64,000 nt of DNA, taken from Pseudomonas sp. CFBP13508. GTDB taxonomy: Bacteria; Pseudomonadota; Gammaproteobacteria; Pseudomonadales; Pseudomonadaceae. The notes below the pieces were generated by a model, which was not told the DNA's origin, ran no database searches, and worked only from the letters and a program-made list of their open reading frames with translations. The translations under genes were made by a program, and so were the position numbers. The stretch spans positions 248,001-312,000 of the forward strand of contig NZ_QFZZ01000002.1 in the NCBI RefSeq assembly GCF_005233515.1, read 5' to 3'. This document shows positions 1 to 8,754 of this stretch, in pieces. Every line of letters begins with the position of its first letter. Position 1 is the first letter of the stretch.

Positions 1-111
1 TGCACTCAGCCTAGGCAGCCATTGTCGATGCGGCAATCACCGCAAATGTCAGCAGGTGTGACCGTTACGCTCAAACGCTGCGTTTAATCGCGCGCTCAAA
101 TCGCAGACAAG

Positions 112-138
112 AAAAAACCCGCCGAAGCGGGTTTTTCT
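112..138 (-). terminator. Rho-independent terminator of dctA
   Basis: An inverted repeat AACCCGC-CGAA-GCGGGTT flanked by A and T runs lies about 14 bp beyond the dctA stop codon. Read on the minus strand it is a GC stem followed by a run of T residues. The first 110 bases of the window hold nothing else I can recognise. Confidence 0.85.
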
Positions 139-151
139 GTGCAAGCGATGC

Positions 152-1486
152 TTACTTCACATTGCTCGGGGTTGGGCCTTCAGCCACACCCAGGTCATCT
201 TCTTCACGCTCGTCGGAAATACCGCGACCGCCAGAAGCCAGCTCGGTTTGCAGTTGATCGGTGTCCAGTTCCTTGACCCACTTGGCCACAACGATGGTCG
301 CAACAGCGTTACCGACCAGGTTGGTCAGTGCGCGGGCTTCGGACATGAAGCGGTCGATACCGAGGATCAGCGCCAGACCGGCAACCGGCAGGTGACCTAC
401 CGCCGACAGTGTCGCGGCCAGAACGATGAAGCCCGAACCGGTCACACCCGCCGCGCCTTTGGAGGACAGCAGCAGTACCAGCAGCAGAGTGATCTGGTGG
501 GTGATGTCCATGTGCGTATCGGTCGCCTGGGCGATGAACACGGCGGCCATGGTCAGGTAGATCGAAGTACCGTCGAGGTTGAACGAGTAACCGGTCGGGA
601 TCACCAGACCAACAACCGATTTCTTCGCGCCCAGACGCTCCATCTTGATCAGCATGCGTGGCAATGCCGATTCCGACGAGGACGTACCCAGTACGATCAA
701 CAGCTCTTCACGGATGTAACGCACCAGTTTGAACACGCTGAAACCGTGAGCCCGGCAGATCGCACCCAGCACCAGCACGACGAACAGGACGCAGGTGATG
801 TAGAAGCAGATCATCAACTGGCCCAGTTGCACCAGCGAGCCGACACCGTAGGCACCGATGGTGAACGCCATGGCACCGAACGCACCCAGTGGCGCCAGTT
901 TCATGATCATGTTGATGATGTTGAACATCACGTGGGCGAAGCGATCGATCATGTCCAGCAGCGGACGGCCGTACGAGCCGAGGCGATGCAGGGCGTAGCC
1001 GAAGATCACCGAGAACATCAGCACTTGCAGGATGTCACCGGTGGCGAACGCGCCGACGATGGTGTTCGGGATCACATTGAGGAGGAAACCGACAATGCTC
1101 TGGTCTTTACTGGCCGTCACGTAGGTGGCGATTTTCGAGGCGTCGAGGGTGGTGACGTCGATGTGCATGCCGGCGCCCGGTTGCACAACGTTGACCACGA
1201 CCAGACCGATCAGCAGGGCAATGGTGGAAACGATTTCGAAGTACAACAGCGCGTAGCCGCCGGTCTTGCCTACCGATTTCATGTTCTGCATGCCGGCGAT
1301 GCCGCTGACAACAGTACAGAAGATGATAGGGGCGATGACCATTTTGATCAGCTTGATGAAGCCGTCACCCAGTGGCTTGAGGGCCACACCGGTCTGCGGA
1401 TAGAAGTGACCAAGCAGGATGCCGATAGCGATGGCAACGATCACCTGGAAATACAGGGATTTGTACAGTGGCTGACGAGTCGTCAT
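152..1486 (-). CDS. dctA: C4-dicarboxylate transporter DctA
   Basis: This 444-aa protein is a sodium/proton:C4-dicarboxylate symporter of the DAACS family that takes up succinate, fumarate and malate across the inner membrane. The sequence has the family's many hydrophobic helices and its signature reentrant segments ([13 protein letters not shown], serine-rich loop; [21 protein letters not shown]). The frame is open for 49 more codons upstream, but I choose the ATG at 1486: it is preceded by GAGGAAA, begins [15 protein letters not shown] as DctA proteins do, and gives the usual length. The upstream region has a sigma-54 promoter and palindromes, which fits control by DctB/DctD and RpoN as known for dctA in other proteobacteria; dctBD are not in the window. 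The C-terminal tail is acidic and soluble. Confidence 0.96.
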   Translation of the reverse strand: MTTRQPLYKSLYFQVIVAIAIGILLGHFYPQTGVALKPLGDGFIKLIKMVIAPIIFCTVVSGIAGMQNMKSVGKTGGYALLYFEIVSTIALLIGLVVVNVVQPGAGMHIDVTTLDASKIATYVTASKDQSIVGFLLNVIPNTIVGAFATGDILQVLMFSVIFGYALHRLGSYGRPLLDMIDRFAHVMFNIINMIMKLAPLGAFGAMAFTIGAYGVGSLVQLGQLMICFYITCVLFVVLVLGAICRAHGFSVFKLVRYIREELLIVLGTSSSESALPRMLIKMERLGAKKSVVGLVIPTGYSFNLDGTSIYLTMAAVFIAQATDTHMDITHQITLLLVLLLSSKGAAGVTGSGFIVLAATLSAVGHLPVAGLALILGIDRFMSEARALTNLVGNAVATIVVAKWVKELDTDQLQTELASGGRGISDEREEDDLGVAEGPTPSNVK

Positions 1487-1629
1487 TGCAGGTTTCCTCA
1501 AGCGTCCAGCGGCAACATCCATCTGTCGAGCGCTGAACCTTAATTGCGAACCCTCCTGCACTGGAGGGATTTGTTGTTGGAACGGCATCTCTCCGGCGGG
1601 GAGAAATGCACGCTTCTGTCGCTTGTATC

Positions 1630-1644
1630 GCAAACGTCGTGCCA
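1630..1644 (-). promoter_or_regulatory. Sigma-54 (RpoN) -24/-12 promoter of dctA
   Basis: On the minus strand the sequence is TGGCACGACGTTTGC, a full match to TGGCAC-N5-TTGC. Transcription would start near 1618, leaving a leader of about 130 nt before the dctA ATG at 1486. Confidence 0.88.
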
Positions 1645-1722
1645 GATTGGTGCGAATGGCAGCAAGCCTTTTGATATCAGGGCCTGCGGGATTTTCCTGT
1701 CACCAATCAGTGACTTGGGGCA

Positions 1723-1778
1723 TGGCGGATTTCCGCCAACTGAGCGCTCAGTGTCCTGCAATTTGGCGGAAATCCGCC
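1723..1778. promoter_or_regulatory. Two palindromic upstream sites, probable DctD enhancer
   Basis: TGGCGGATTTCCGCCA (1723-1738) and TGGCGGAAATCCGCC (1764-1778) share the same GGCGGA/TCCGCC inverted repeat, 41 bp (about four helical turns) apart. They sit roughly 80-135 bp upstream of the sigma-54 -24 element, where RpoN enhancer-binding proteins act. DctD binding is inferred. The divergent AraC gene starting at 1834 is an alternative owner. Confidence 0.6.
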
Positions 1779-1833
1779 TTGTTGCGTTGCCTGCCCGCCG
1801 TTACGATCGGTGCCTGAACAAGGATTGCCGCTT

Positions 1834-2844
1834 ATGCGCGAACGCACCATCGCCAGCCATTTCGCCCGTGCCGCCCTTGGCGGTGCACGCCGGCGCGGCC
1901 TGGATTATTCAGGCCTGTTGCAGCAACTTGGGATCAGCGCGGAATTGCTCGACGAGCCCCGCGCGCGCATTGCTCCTGAGCAGTTCACCCGGCTGATTCA
2001 GGGCTTGTGGCTGGCGCTGGACGACGAATACCTGGGTTTCGGTAACGCCCCGAGCAAGCCCGGCAGCTTCGCCATGATGTGCCACGCCTCGATTCACTGC
2101 CGCAACCTGGAGAAGGCTCTGCAACGTGGCTTGTTGTTCTACAGCCTGTTCCCCGACGCCCCACGCCTGACCCTGCGTCGCGAAGACGACTGGGTGCGTT
2201 TGAGCCTGGACGACGCGCAGTGGTGGGACCCGGATCATTTTCTCAGCGAGAGTCTGTTGGTGATCTGGCACCGCCTCGGCAGTTGGCTGATCGGCCAGCG
2301 GATACGCCTTGACCAGGCAACCTTCAGCTATCCGCGCCCCGCGCACGGCAGCGAATATGACCTGCTGTTCCCCTGCCCGCTGACCTTTGATGCCGAGCAA
2401 AGCAGCCTGCTGTTTCACAGTCGCTATCTGGCCATGCCGCTGTTGCAGGACGAACGCACGCTCAAGCATTTTCTCGAACGCTCCCCCGCCGACCTGCTCT
2501 CACGCCCGGACGACGGCGACAGCCTGAGCAGCCGCCTGCGCCGCTTGCTCAGCCGCGACGCTGCGCACTGGCCTGATCTGGACGGTGTCGCGGCGCATCT
2601 GCATATCAGCCCGCAAACCTTGCGGCGGCATTTGCGTGAGGATGGCACGAGTTTTCAGGAGCTCAAGGATCAGCTGCGGCGGGATATCGCCATCTACCAT
2701 CTGGGGCGGGCGGATTTGTCGTTGCAGCAGATTGCCGAGCAGCTCGGATTTTCCGAGCCATCGGCGTTTCACCGGGCGTTCAAAAAATGGACAGGGCTGA
2801 CACCGGGGGCTTATCGGGCGCAGGAACAGTGGGATTACCCCTGA
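1834..2844 (+). CDS. AraC-family transcriptional regulator
   Basis: The 336-aa protein has an N-terminal Arabinose_bd-type ligand domain (roughly residues 15-200) and a C-terminal AraC helix-turn-helix domain (roughly 230-330: DLDGVAAHLHISPQTLRRHL, then LSLQQIAEQLGFSEPSAFHRAF and KKWTGLTPGAYR). A GTG lies 24 bp upstream in frame, but the ATG at 1834 has AAGGA nine bases before it and begins MRERTIASHFARAAL, so I prefer it. The gene is divergent from dctA and overlaps the 3' end of the convergent hypothetical gene by 10 bp. Ligand and targets are unknown. Family members with this architecture often control adjacent catabolic genes, but no enzyme gene sits next to it here. Confidence 0.9.
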   Translation: MRERTIASHFARAALGGARRRGLDYSGLLQQLGISAELLDEPRARIAPEQFTRLIQGLWLALDDEYLGFGNAPSKPGSFAMMCHASIHCRNLEKALQRGLLFYSLFPDAPRLTLRREDDWVRLSLDDAQWWDPDHFLSESLLVIWHRLGSWLIGQRIRLDQATFSYPRPAHGSEYDLLFPCPLTFDAEQSSLLFHSRYLAMPLLQDERTLKHFLERSPADLLSRPDDGDSLSSRLRRLLSRDAAHWPDLDGVAAHLHISPQTLRRHLREDGTSFQELKDQLRRDIAIYHLGRADLSLQQIAEQLGFSEPSAFHRAFKKWTGLTPGAYRAQEQWDYP

Positions 2845-4436
2845 TTGAATCGCCATTCTATTTTGTCGATCACTATGCCGTGATCCGGTCCAGGATCTGA
2901 GACCCTCACCTCGAAGGAGGCACAAGGTCGTGTTCCTCTATAAACACAGAGTGCCAGGAAGCCCTCAGTGAGAAACTGGCGCTCTATTTCAACATGTTCC
3001 GTATCAAAGAAAACGACAGTATTGCTTGGGTTTTGCGATTGTCCATATGCAAAGCTGATGAAATTAGCGATATCCCCCAGCTCAAACCGAACCGAGATAT
3101 TCGAACCGGAAACCAAATACTTGCTGCCGTAACCGCTTTGATCCGCAACAGTGATATAAGCCGCTTGAGTGATATTTGCACCGGTCGGGATGACCGTGAG
3201 CCCGCTCTTCAATCGTGTAGGGCTATTGTTCGGCAATGCTCTTGGAGCCTCACTCTCCCAATCTTCAACTCCAACGCCACCAACGACCCGCGCAAGGGCA
3301 GGTAGGGAGGCGCCGATGGTTTGCCCATCCCTTTTCAATTCAAATGAAACAGAAATCTGACTGCCCGAAATCACCTGCACATTGGGGACCTCAATGAGGG
3401 ACTGCAGGCGGCCCAAACTGTCTCTCTCAACCTTGCCAAGTACGGAAAATTCAGCGCTAGGTTGACTCGAGATATACGTTACTACAACGTCATCGTTCAA
3501 TTGATAAGGCGCTTTGTCCGCCAGAACAACCACATACAGTGGCCGACCACCCAACTTGTCACGATCAATGATATTTGGATCATCACTGGAATCATCGAGG
3601 TTTTCACGCAAAATCGGTTTTTCCAAGGTGACGCGCTGCGAATTGACATCCGCCTCGATCACTTTCGACCAGCGCCGTTTATCCGTCGGATTGTTCACCT
3701 GATCGACCACGGTGTATGAGATGGGAAACTGCGCATTATTGCCGGCCTGTTCAAACATGTCTCGGGTTACGGTCATTACAAAAGGGATGCCTTGCTGACC
3801 GGGTTGTACGGTAAAGGGAAAACGTTCGCGATTGAGCTCAAGGGTGATCCGATCGTATGCCCTCATAAACGGGTAAGACACCGTCACCGCAACACCTCGA
3901 TCCGCTTCTTCCTTGCCGATATGCGGCGGGTCACCCAACTCAGCCGGCAGGCTGATCGCCAGGTCAGGATGGTCGCCCGTGCCGGGCACATCGTTGCCGC
4001 CGGGAAGGTCACGATGATACAGCGCCCACGACTCGATGGACGGCCCAGTGTTGCCGCTTACTCGCTCCACTTCATAGGTGAAAACATGCACACCGTCGCG
4101 GAGCAACGACTGATAGACGTCGAAATACACCGGATCATTCTGCTGGGTAGGTGGCACCGGCTTGCGCTCGATCAACTGCGGCTGCGTATCCCAGGAGCTT
4201 TTCATGTAAAGCGCAATATTCAGATAACTGCCACCCAAGGGAGGATCGACCACCCCTTGCACCGCGCCTTCACGGCTACCGTCGCGGCTGTTCACCTCCC
4301 GGAAGCTCGCCTGTGGCAACCCCTCCACCGGCACTCCTGCGGGAGGCGCGGGGCTGACAATGACGTCCGGGGTGGCACCGGCGAATTTGATCGGATAATT
4401 GGCCAGCACACCGCCGTTTGACTGATCGCCTTTCAT
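2835..4436 (-). CDS. Conserved hypothetical protein, predicted beta-sandwich repeats
   Basis: I do not recognise a named family. The 533-aa protein has no signal peptide or membrane helix and is rich in beta-prone stretches ending in valine/threonine runs, such as ISYTVVDQVNNPT, VVVTYISSQ and VSFELKRDGQ. This resembles several successive Ig-like/adhesin-like sandwich domains. The frame opens at 4493, but the ATG at 4436 is preceded by AGGGAAGG and gives a plausible start MKGDQSNGGVLANYP. It overlaps the end of the AraC gene tail to tail by 10 bp. Such proteins occur as variable accessory genes in fluorescent pseudomonads; function is not known to me. The remnant of a DUF6124-type gene upstream suggests an accessory locus. 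Confidence 0.75.
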   Translation of the reverse strand: MKGDQSNGGVLANYPIKFAGATPDVIVSPAPPAGVPVEGLPQASFREVNSRDGSREGAVQGVVDPPLGGSYLNIALYMKSSWDTQPQLIERKPVPPTQQNDPVYFDVYQSLLRDGVHVFTYEVERVSGNTGPSIESWALYHRDLPGGNDVPGTGDHPDLAISLPAELGDPPHIGKEEADRGVAVTVSYPFMRAYDRITLELNRERFPFTVQPGQQGIPFVMTVTRDMFEQAGNNAQFPISYTVVDQVNNPTDKRRWSKVIEADVNSQRVTLEKPILRENLDDSSDDPNIIDRDKLGGRPLYVVVLADKAPYQLNDDVVVTYISSQPSAEFSVLGKVERDSLGRLQSLIEVPNVQVISGSQISVSFELKRDGQTIGASLPALARVVGGVGVEDWESEAPRALPNNSPTRLKSGLTVIPTGANITQAAYITVADQSGYGSKYLVSGSNISVRFELGDIANFISFAYGQSQNPSNTVVFFDTEHVEIERQFLTEGFLALCVYRGTRPCASFEVRVSDPGPDHGIVIDKIEWRFNQG

Positions 4437-4517
4437 GACGCACCTTCCCTGTCGATTAGGCCAACGAACGTCGGCCTGGATGTAGCTCATCAAACACCCG
4501 GCGAAGCCAAGGGGATA

Positions 4518-4533
4518 CTGTCAGGTCTGACAG
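4518..4533. promoter_or_regulatory. Inverted repeat upstream of the hypothetical gene
   Basis: CTGTCA-GGTC-TGACAG is a perfect 6-bp-arm palindrome about 85 bp upstream of the ATG at 4436. It is a possible operator; no binding protein can be assigned. Confidence 0.3.
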
Positions 4534-4631
4534 GTCAAAAGGGTTTACGACGAACGGTACTGTTGTATCAGCCGTTATGGCTAGGGCCGAAGCCCCGCGC
4601 CCTAGGTGTGTAAGGATTTCGAGAACCGTGC

Positions 4632-4906
4632 TCAACCAGGTGGATCCACATTATCCAGTACCCGACTCACCGCCCAGTTCCCTCAGCATCGCAACCCGCG
4701 CAATCCCCATGTCGTGTTGCGATATGGCACGCCCAGAGGGCCGGCGAAATCATTGAATCACACTCACCCAGGCGAACGACTCGCAGGCGTTTACCAATGG
4801 TTTAGTTATCGATGTCGGGATCGACGAGGTAGATCGTGCTGGGTTTGCGGGCGTCATGTGGCGAGGGTGGTTTGAAGTACTGGTCGAGGGCGCGGTCGGC
4901 GGTTTC
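4632..4906 (-). pseudogene. Degraded DUF6124 (formerly DUF3077)-type gene
   Basis: No single frame is open, but joining frames on the minus strand gives ETADRALDQYFKPPS, KPSTIYLVDPDIDN (then a stop), LVNACESFAWVSVI (shifted frame, then a stop), DFAGP (another frame), and finally AVSRVLDNVDPPG with a TGA at 4632-4634. These blocks, in this order, are the conserved segments of the small Pseudomonas DUF6124 proteins as I recall them (A-DRALD-Y, a hydrophobic VxPDxD segment, L-NA-ES, DFA, NRVLDNVDP). At least two frameshifts and an in-frame stop are needed. The 5' end is not recognisable and gives way to REP-like sequence near 4940-5005. An inverted repeat CTAGGGC/GCCCTAG at 4581-4605 may be its old terminator. 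Confidence 0.7.
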
Positions 4907-4981
4907 TATGTGTTGACCGCACCGACGGCGGCGCCAGCAAGCTGGCTTCTACAGGGGCTCTGTTAACACCACAGCTCCAAG

Positions 4982-5004
4982 GTGGGAGCGAGCCTGCTCG
5001 CGAA
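4982..5004 (+). repeat. Solitary REP element
   Basis: One copy of the GGGAGCGAGCCTGCTCGCG REP family lies just downstream of phoQ. It has no inverted partner nearby. Confidence 0.8.
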
Positions 5005-5024
5005 GAGGCTGGCACTGCCAACCT

Positions 5025-6371
5025 TTACACCGCCGGAAAATGAATCCTGAACGCCGCCCCGCCCATCGGTGAATCGCCCAAAGCCAAACGCGCGTTGTAG
5101 CTTTCGATGATGTCCTTGACCACCGCCAGCCCGATGCCCTGCCCCGGATGCTGGGCGTCCAGGCGTTCACCGCGTTCGAGAATCCGCGCACGCTGATCGA
5201 GTGGAACACCCGGGCCATCGTCCTCGACGCACAATTCGATCCCGGCCAAGGACTCGCGCACGCTGACCCGCACTTCGCCGAGGCACAGGCGATAGGCGTT
5301 TTCCAGCAGGTTGCCGAGCATTTCCAGCAGGGCGCCCTGTTCGATCGGTACATAGCAATGCTCGGGCAGATCAAAGGTCACGCGCACGTGTTTGTCGCGG
5401 TAGACCTTGTCCAGCGTGTCGCACAGGCTTTTGAGCACCGGTTGCAGGCGCACCTGATGGCGCACCAGACCGCTTTTGCGCAGGCTGGCCCGCTGCAGTT
5501 GGTAGCCGATCTGCTGGCTCATGCGTTCGATCTGGCTTTGCAGGACCCAGGCTTGATCACGGTCGTCGGGGCGCTGGGCCATGTCTTCGCTGACGCCTTG
5601 CAGCACCGCCAATGGGGTCTTCAGGCTGTGGGCGAGGTCGTCGAGAGAATCGCGGTAGCGGCTGCGTTGCTGGCGTTCGCTGAGCAGCAAGCGGTTGAGC
5701 GAGCCGGTCAGGCGCAGCAGTTCACGCGGGTGCTTTTCCGTCAGGCTTTCGCGGGTGCCGCTTTCGATCTCGTCGAGTTCCTGGCTCAAGCGGCGCAAGG
5801 CCTTGAGGCCCCAGGTCAGGCCGATCCATAACAACGCCAGCAAAACCAGCAATGCCGCGCCGAAGCCCAGATAGAGGTTTTCGCGCAGGCCTTCGAGGGT
5901 GGTTTCGTATTCGCGAACCGGTTGCAGAGCGACGATGCTGAACGCTGCGCTCTTGCCGCCGAGCAATTTGACTTCGACGTCGTAGACGAAGAACTCCTGA
6001 CCGCTGGCTTCACGAATCCGCGCGAACTCGTTACCGAGGCCGTCGTAACGCGGTTTGTAGTTGATCTGTTCTTCCTGGGTGGCCTTCGAGCGCCACACCA
6101 GTTTGCCGTCGCGGTCGTAGATATAGCCGAGCAAACGGAAATCGGTGAGGTTGAAGCGCTCGTCGGGCAATTGCGACGGCATCACCAGCCGACCGTTTTC
6201 CACCCGCGCGGCGGAGATCAATGTGGTGACGTCGGAGGCCAGGCGTTGCTCGATCGAGTCCTGCAAGGCAAGGCTGAAGGCGCCCTGCATCGCCGGCAGC
6301 AAGGCAAGCATGAACAACACCGCCAACGTGGTGGCGGCGAGCATCAAGCGAACGCGAAGGGAACGGATCAA
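5025..6371 (-). CDS. phoQ: Two-component sensor kinase PhoQ
   Basis: The 448-aa inner-membrane histidine kinase senses low divalent cations and cationic peptides and phosphorylates PhoP. It has TM1 at about residues 8-30, a periplasmic sensor, TM2 at about 168-190, a HAMP-like linker, the phospho-accepting His at 248 (DDLAHSLKTPLAVLQG) and a HATPase domain with LLENAY, DDGPGVP and GQGIGLAVV. Its start overlaps the phoP stop by 4 bp (ATGA type), so the two are translationally coupled. Order oprH-phoP-phoQ is as in P. aeruginosa. Confidence 0.93.
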   Translation of the reverse strand: MIRSLRVRLMLAATTLAVLFMLALLPAMQGAFSLALQDSIEQRLASDVTTLISAARVENGRLVMPSQLPDERFNLTDFRLLGYIYDRDGKLVWRSKATQEEQINYKPRYDGLGNEFARIREASGQEFFVYDVEVKLLGGKSAAFSIVALQPVREYETTLEGLRENLYLGFGAALLVLLALLWIGLTWGLKALRRLSQELDEIESGTRESLTEKHPRELLRLTGSLNRLLLSERQQRSRYRDSLDDLAHSLKTPLAVLQGVSEDMAQRPDDRDQAWVLQSQIERMSQQIGYQLQRASLRKSGLVRHQVRLQPVLKSLCDTLDKVYRDKHVRVTFDLPEHCYVPIEQGALLEMLGNLLENAYRLCLGEVRVSVRESLAGIELCVEDDGPGVPLDQRARILERGERLDAQHPGQGIGLAVVKDIIESYNARLALGDSPMGGAAFRIHFPAV

Positions 6372-7045
6372 GTGCAGCGCTCATTGAACAGGTAGCCAAG
6401 GCCGCGCACGGTGTCGATCGGTTTGAACCCAGCCGGGCCTTCGAGCTTGCGGCGCAGACGGCCGACCAGCACTTCGATGACATTCGGATCGCGCTCGTCG
6501 TCATCCGGATACAGCTGCTCCATCAAGCGATCCTTGGGCACCACTTGCTGGTGATGGCGCATGAGGTATTCGAGGATGCGGTATTCGTAAGCGGTCAGCG
6601 CCAGCGGTTGTTCATCGAGGCTGGCCTGTTTGCGATTGAGGTCGAGCAGCAACGGCCCGGCAACGATGGTCGACTGGGTGAAGCCGCTGGAGCGGCGCAG
6701 CAATGCGTTCAGGCGTGCGTCGAGTTCTTCGAACTGGAACGGCTTGACCACGTAATCGTCGGCACCGGCGGCGAGTCCTTCGACCTTGTCCTGCCAGTTG
6801 CCGCGCGCGGTGAGGATCAGGATCGGGAAGGTCTTGCCGCCCGAGCGCAACTGGCGGATCAGGTCGAGGCCGCCCATGCCCGGCAGGCCGAGATCAATCA
6901 CCGCCAGATCGAAGTTGTACTGGCCGGTCTGGTACAGCGCCTCCTCGGCATTGGCCACGGACTCGACCACGTGACCGCTTTCCGTCAGGCGGGTTTGCAG
7001 GTGATGACGCAACAGCGCCTCGTCTTCGACGACCAACAGTTTCAT
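6368..7045 (-). CDS. phoP: Two-component response regulator PhoP
   Basis: The 225-aa OmpR-type regulator has a receiver domain with phospho-acceptor Asp51 (AVIDLGLPGM), Lys in DDYVVKPF, and a C-terminal winged helix (LTAYEYRILEYLMRH, VEVLVGRLRRKL-like). The sequence closely follows P. aeruginosa PhoP as I recall it. The frame extends upstream through a REP element; the ATG at 7045 (MKLLVVEDEALLRHH) is the family start. It activates oprH and its own operon under low Mg2+; the probable binding sites lie upstream of oprH. Confidence 0.95.
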   Translation of the reverse strand: MKLLVVEDEALLRHHLQTRLTESGHVVESVANAEEALYQTGQYNFDLAVIDLGLPGMGGLDLIRQLRSGGKTFPILILTARGNWQDKVEGLAAGADDYVVKPFQFEELDARLNALLRRSSGFTQSTIVAGPLLLDLNRKQASLDEQPLALTAYEYRILEYLMRHHQQVVPKDRLMEQLYPDDDERDPNVIEVLVGRLRRKLEGPAGFKPIDTVRGLGYLFNERCT

Positions 7046-7082
7046 GCCTTTCTCCCCATCACTTGAACACTCCAGACACAAC

Positions 7083-7170
7083 CTGTGGGAGCGAGCCTGC
7101 TCGCGAAAGCGGTGGATCAGCCAAGCAAGTGTCGGCTGATACACCTTTCGCGAGCAGGCTCGCTCCCACA
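7083..7170. repeat. REPIN (inverted pair of REP elements)
   Basis: Two head-to-head copies of the GGGAGCGAGCCTGCTCGCG family, about 40 bp apart, fill the gap between oprH and phoP. The transcript of the oprH-phoPQ operon would fold here into a long hairpin, which may separate oprH from phoPQ expression levels. Confidence 0.85.
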
Positions 7171-7189
7171 TTCAATCGACGGCAACCGC

Positions 7190-7795
7190 TTAGAAATAGT
7201 AGTTGGCCGACAGATAGGTCTGCGCGCTGCTGGTCAAGTCCAGCGAGCCCTGTTTGCTGCCGCCGCTATCTTTCATTTCGGTGCTGGCGTTGCTGCGCAG
7301 GTAACGGTAACCGAGTTCTATCGAGGTGTTCTGCGAAACTTGCTGCAACACACCCACCTGGCCACCGATGGCGTAACCGATGTCGCTGTCACGGCTGAAG
7401 CCTGGCGAATCCTGCGTCAGCTTGGTCAGACCGGCCGTGGCGCCACCGAACAACTTGGTGCTGCCGCCCACCGGGTAGAACAGGTCATAGCTGCCGAGCA
7501 GGTTTTCCTGGCGCAGTTTAACGCCATTGTGCGAGCCGGAAACGTTGTCGTAAGTGGCGTAGTAGCGGCCCTGGCTGTTTTGCTGACCGAGGCGCAAGCC
7601 GTAGGTGTTGTTGCCGTCGATGGCCCCGGTAACGTTGGGGTTGCCGAGATTGTTGTTGAGCGCATGGGACTTGTCGATCTTGTCGCTGGTCTGGCCGAAC
7701 GTCAGGCCGGCGAAGTTGCTGGTGTCGTCGGCGTTGGCCGCGATGCTGGAGCCTAACAGGGTAAAAGCCAGCAGCAATTTGTTTAAACGAGTCAT
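7190..7795 (-). CDS. oprH: Outer-membrane protein OprH, PhoP/PhoQ-activated
   Basis: The 201-aa precursor has a signal peptide (MTRLNKLLLAFTLLGSSIAANA) and an eight-stranded beta-barrel pattern ending in an aromatic residue (LSANYYF), typical of small outer-membrane porin-like proteins. Segments such as GRYYATYDNVSG, LRQENLLGSYD, LFGGATAGL and ELGYRYLRSNASTEM match P. aeruginosa OprH, which binds LPS phosphates and stabilises the membrane when Mg2+ is scarce. A GTG lies six codons upstream, but AGAGGAAA precedes the ATG at 7795. It is the first gene of oprH-phoP-phoQ. Confidence 0.93.
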   Translation of the reverse strand: MTRLNKLLLAFTLLGSSIAANADDTSNFAGLTFGQTSDKIDKSHALNNNLGNPNVTGAIDGNNTYGLRLGQQNSQGRYYATYDNVSGSHNGVKLRQENLLGSYDLFYPVGGSTKLFGGATAGLTKLTQDSPGFSRDSDIGYAIGGQVGVLQQVSQNTSIELGYRYLRSNASTEMKDSGGSKQGSLDLTSSAQTYLSANYYF

Positions 7796-7835
7796 GGGTA
7801 TTTCCTCTTTCACAGTGCTGTTTGGGTATGACGCA

Positions 7836-7892
7836 AGATTACTGAGCCACCCCTGTACGGCCCCTGAACCGTCTCTGAACCTGACCTGAACC
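7836..7892 (-). promoter_or_regulatory. oprH promoter with five phased PhoP-box repeats
   Basis: On the minus strand five heptamers follow each other with an exact 11-bp period: GGTTCAG (7886-7892), GGTTCAG (7875-7881), GGTTCAG (7864-7870), CGTACAG (7853-7859) and GGCTCAG (7842-7848). PhoP binds direct repeats with one-helical-turn spacing. A -10-like TAATCT (7836-7841) directly follows. The ATG of oprH is about 40 bp further on. Confidence 0.8.
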
Positions 7893-7938
7893 AGATCGAC
7901 TAGGCTGTTCTGACCACTTTCATCAAGGAGACCCGACC

Positions 7939-8730
7939 ATGCGCCTGTTCCTCGCCCTCACTTTGCTGGCAGTCAGCAGCTTCACCCAGGCTGCGATCAA
8001 GACTGAAGAAATTCCCTACCAAAGCGCCGACGGCAGCCAACTGATCGGCTACTACGCCTATGACGACGCGATCAAAGGCCCACGCCCCGGCGTTGTCGTG
8101 GTTCACGAATGGTGGGGGCTGAACGATTACGCCAAGCGCCGCGCGCGGGATCTTGCCGAACTCGGCTACAGCGCGCTGGCCATCGATATGTACGGCGACG
8201 GCAAGAACACCGAGCACCCGAAAGACGCCATGGCCTTCATGCAGGCAGCGACCAAGGACGCCGATGCCGCCAGTAAACGCTTCGCCGCCGGACTCGATCT
8301 GTTGAAGAAGCAAAAGCAGACCGACCCGAACAAAATCGCCGCCATCGGCTATTGCTTCGGTGGCGGCGTGGTGCTGAATGCCGCGCGTCAGGGTGTGCCG
8401 CTGGCCGGTGTGGTGAGTTTCCATGGCGCGCTGGCAACCAAGACCCCGGCGACTCCGGGCAGTGTGAAGGCGAAAATCCTCGTCGAGCACGGCGCGCTGG
8501 ACAGCATGGTCACTCAGGACCACGTCACCGCGTTCAAGTCGGAGATGGATAAGGCCGGGGCGGATTACCGGTTCGTCAGTCTGGATGGCGCCAAGCATGG
8601 TTTCAGCAATCCGGATGCCGATCGTTTGAGCCATGGCGAGCATGGCGGGCCGGATATTGCTTACAACAAGGCGGCAGATGAAAAATCCTGGGCGGATATG
8701 CAGGCGTTCTTCAAGAAGATTTTCGGCTGA
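7939..8730 (+). CDS. Exported dienelactone hydrolase family protein
   Basis: The 263-aa alpha/beta hydrolase carries a signal peptide (MRLFLALTLLAVSSFTQA) and therefore probably acts in the periplasm, unlike the classic cytoplasmic enzyme. The dienelactone hydrolase triad is visible: Cys139 in IGYCFGGG, Asp187 in HGALDSMV, and His219 in GAKHGFSNP. AAGGAGA precedes the ATG by nine bases. It is divergent from oprH and shares the region with the PhoP boxes, so PhoP could also influence it. The substrate is not predictable. Confidence 0.88.
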   Translation: MRLFLALTLLAVSSFTQAAIKTEEIPYQSADGSQLIGYYAYDDAIKGPRPGVVVVHEWWGLNDYAKRRARDLAELGYSALAIDMYGDGKNTEHPKDAMAFMQAATKDADAASKRFAAGLDLLKKQKQTDPNKIAAIGYCFGGGVVLNAARQGVPLAGVVSFHGALATKTPATPGSVKAKILVEHGALDSMVTQDHVTAFKSEMDKAGADYRFVSLDGAKHGFSNPDADRLSHGEHGGPDIAYNKAADEKSWADMQAFFKKIFG

Positions 8731-8754
8731 GTCAGTAGCGACCGAGGCGCGGCC

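Noticed and set aside
248..1543. 431-codon open frame opposite dctA
   Set aside because: It is antisense to a certain membrane protein gene, rich in Gln/His/Asp as shadow frames are, with no start signal or family.
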